DNA of 13,897 nucleotides, taken from UBA1189 sp045126595. GTDB taxonomy: Bacteria > Bacteroidota > Bacteroidia > Bacteroidales > Bacteroidaceae. Below the pieces are notes generated by a model that did not search any database, had not been told where the DNA came from, and saw nothing but the letters and a program-made list of their open reading frames with translations. Positions 12,322 through 13,897 of this stretch are shown piece after piece; the first letter of the stretch is position 1, and every line of letters starts with the position of its first letter. The position numbers and the translations under genes are program-made. Location: contig JBGVOS010000015.1 in NCBI GenBank assembly GCA_045126595.1, positions 1-13,897 on the forward strand, written 5' to 3'.

Positions 12322-13896
12322 TTACTTCTTAAATGGTTTGTAGGCCTGTCCTCCACCCTCGTAACCTGAGTTCTTGAAGAACTCCACGAACGTCAAGCGC
12401 ATGGGGTGTACCATAGAGCCAAGGATGTTCATGAAGATGTTCAAGCCATGACCGATAACGAATATCAGGGCTGTCACCAGGAAGCCAATCACGGGTACAT
12501 CGGGGCTCATACCTACAGCCAGGCTGTTGAACACGCTGGCCAAGATACCTCCCGAGAGACCGAGCGCAAAGAGACGTACATAGGAGAGCACATCACCAAG
12601 CAAACCGGTAACCATGTTGTAGGCATCCCAAAGGCCGAGACCGATGTTAAGGAAGATGTTCTTGCCGGGACTGTTGTAGAGCAATACCATGCAGCCTGCC
12701 ACAGCCATCAGCACCAAGAACCACAGGTCGCTTGTAGTTCCAGTGAGCACACCTACGGCAACACCCACGAGGAGCAATATCCAACCGATGGTGCTTACGG
12801 CATACTTGAAGCCCAACTGAATGGTGAGGTTCACGGCCTTGAGGATCATACCGAAGAGTATCTGTACACAACCGATGATGAGCGAGAGATAGAACATGCT
12901 CTGGTTGTCCTGGAAGAGCAGCGCCTTCATCTTCTGGAAGAAGGGAAGGTCGATGTCATACAGGCTGAAACCGAAAGCTGTACCTGTCAACGTGCCACAC
13001 ACCACGGTGGAAAGACCAAAGAGGAATACCAGCGAACTCTTGAACTCGGGGTTGATGAGTTGGAAGAGCTTGGTGAAGATGGGCAATGCCAACATAATCA
13101 GGAGACCATAACCCATATCGCCGAGACAGAGGCCGAAGAACAACATGAAGAACGGCGCAAAGAACATCGTGAGGTCGAGCTCGCCATACTTGGGTAGCAT
13201 ATAGAGCTTGGTCAACGGCTCGAAGAGTCGGAAGAACCTGTTGTTGCTCAACTGGATGGGTATATCGTCCTCCGGTGTGGGGTCGTCTACCTGATAGTAG
13301 TGGCCTGTCTTGTCGAGGTACTCGCACAACTGGGGCACACTCTTCTCGGGTGCCCAGCCTTGAAGGAGCATCAACTTGTTGTCAGCCACGGTGTCGGCAC
13401 TCAGTGCCACCTTGGCAAAGTTGATCTCTGTCTGCAAAGCCTCGTGAGCAGCCTTGAAATCGTCAAGATGTGCAGCAGCGAAGGCTGCGATGTCGGCATC
13501 AGCGGCCATCACCTTGGCTTGCAATGCATCCATCTCCTGTGTCAATGCACAGAGCGACACTTGCGGCAAGCGACACAGCTCGGCCTCGATACTGATCTCG
13601 GTGCCGGGAGCGGTGACGGTAATAAAATAGACCTTCGACTTGTCGCGATTGATGACAATGGCATTGAACTCACTCTCCCACTCCTCTTTATACAGACGGT
13701 CGGGACAAGCGAAGAAGTTGATGTCATAGCCAGCCTTGATGAGACGCTCCACAGACGCGGGTTCAAAGTTACCCCACGGAGCCAGTGCCTGCTCGTCCTT
13801 GGCAAGAACCTGCAAGCGGGCCTCGGCAGCAGATTTATTGGCAAGGAGCTGGTCGTATGTCTCCAAAAGAGCCTCCCCCCTGCCCCTCCCAAGGAG
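12322..13896 (-). CDS. ntpI: V-type ATPase subunit I (stator a-subunit), 5' end outside the window
   Basis: The stator membrane subunit that forms the ion half-channels against the K ring. The amino part in view is soluble and coiled-coil (LANKSAAEARLQVL, then APWGNF), followed from about 13170 by the membrane domain. Family blocks include FFGLCLGDMGYGLL, SYVRLFALGLSGG with the essential Arg, GHGLNIFMNILGSMVHPMRL and the carboxyl end EFFKNSGYEGGGQAYKPF. At least 524 residues are visible; relatives have about 600, so some 70-80 residues are missing. The TTG at 13866 is only an alternative start inside an open frame: upstream codons to the window edge read LLGRGRGEAL, in frame, and come from repeat copy 3. 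The gene therefore either starts with the repeat or carries it as an internal in-frame insert in the amino-terminal coiled coil. Confidence 0.95.
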   Translation of the reverse strand, partial: LLGRGRGEALLETYDQLLANKSAAEARLQVLAKDEQALAPWGNFEPASVERLIKAGYDINFFACPDRLYKEEWESEFNAIVINRDKSKVYFITVTAPGTEISIEAELCRLPQVSLCALTQEMDALQAKVMAADADIAAFAAAHLDDFKAAHEALQTEINFAKVALSADTVADNKLMLLQGWAPEKSVPQLCEYLDKTGHYYQVDDPTPEDDIPIQLSNNRFFRLFEPLTKLYMLPKYGELDLTMFFAPFFMLFFGLCLGDMGYGLLIMLALPIFTKLFQLINPEFKSSLVFLFGLSTVVCGTLTGTAFGFSLYDIDLPFFQKMKALLFQDNQSMFYLSLIIGCVQILFGMILKAVNLTIQLGFKYAVSTIGWILLLVGVAVGVLTGTTSDLWFLVLMAVAGCMVLLYNSPGKNIFLNIGLGLWDAYNMVTGLLGDVLSYVRLFALGLSGGILASVFNSLAVGMSPDVPVIGFLVTALIFVIGHGLNIFMNILGSMVHPMRLTFVEFFKNSGYEGGGQAYKPFKK

Positions 13897-13897
13897 G
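13871..13897 (-). repeat. Palindromic repeat copy 3, cut by the window edge
   Basis: The 27 bp at the end match copies 1 and 2 exactly over the shared part, including one arm and loop of the hairpin. On the coding strand they read LLGRGRGEA in the same frame as in the HlyD adaptor. The ATG end of the repeat lies beyond the window. Confidence 0.88.

Noticed and set aside
12406..13197. 263-codon plus-strand frame opposite V-ATPase subunit I
   Set aside because: Composition (His, Glu, Gln, Thr) is that of an antisense shadow; the minus-strand frame has clear subunit I motifs.

Overview
The window looks like chromosomal DNA from a member of the Bacteroidales, probably near Prevotellaceae or Bacteroidaceae. 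The evidence is a GH92 mannosidase, an M56 (BlaR1-type) peptidase fused to TonB C-terminal domains next to a BlaI repressor, a V-type ATPase I-K gene pair, near absence of Shine-Dalgarno sequences and AT-rich intergenic DNA. The family assignment is inference from protein families; no database search was possible.

Layout. (1) 1-2396, plus strand: the 3' part of a GH92 alpha-mannosidase gene, then 13 nt later a small cytoplasmic FKBP prolyl isomerase. (2) 2473-7870, minus strand: an export operon in the order TolC-like outer-membrane factor, HlyD-type adaptor, a 542-nt AT-rich gap, and two overlapping ABC-2 permeases. No ATP-binding subunit is present in the window. (3) 8086-10669, plus strand, divergent from the exporter: a BlaI/MecI-family repressor and an M56 metallopeptidase with a receptor-plug-like segment and a tandem duplication of the TonB C-terminal domain. 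The shared 215-nt intergenic region carries nested dyads that are good candidates for a common operator. (4) 10761-11444, minus: a small membrane protein with an ion-channel pore loop and a non-canonical filter. (5) 11611 to the end, minus: V-ATPase subunit K (rotor proteolipid with a complete Na+-site signature) and subunit I (5'-partial), closed by a strong hairpin terminator.

The most unusual signal is a short GC-rich palindromic repeat of about 42 bp, with an invariant CCCCTCC-N3-GGAGGGG hairpin in every complete copy, present five times. All copies lie inside open reading frames. In one orientation it begins with ATG and encodes MSESPLLGRGRGEA or a close variant, at or near the amino end of three unrelated proteins (HlyD adaptor, M56 peptidase, V-ATPase subunit I). 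In the opposite orientation it forms the carboxyl tails of the TolC-like protein and BlaI. Both two-gene junctions, tolC/hlyD and blaI/blaR1, have the same architecture: one copy ends the upstream gene and an inverted copy starts the downstream gene, so the mRNA could fold across each junction. This resembles in concept the protein-coding palindromic elements of Rickettsia, but the sequence family here is different.

Functionally, the BlaI/M56 pair probably senses an envelope signal and may control its own operon and the divergent efflux operon; this is inferred from layout and operator-like dyads. The mannosidase/FKBP, channel and V-ATPase genes are separate housekeeping or nutritional units.
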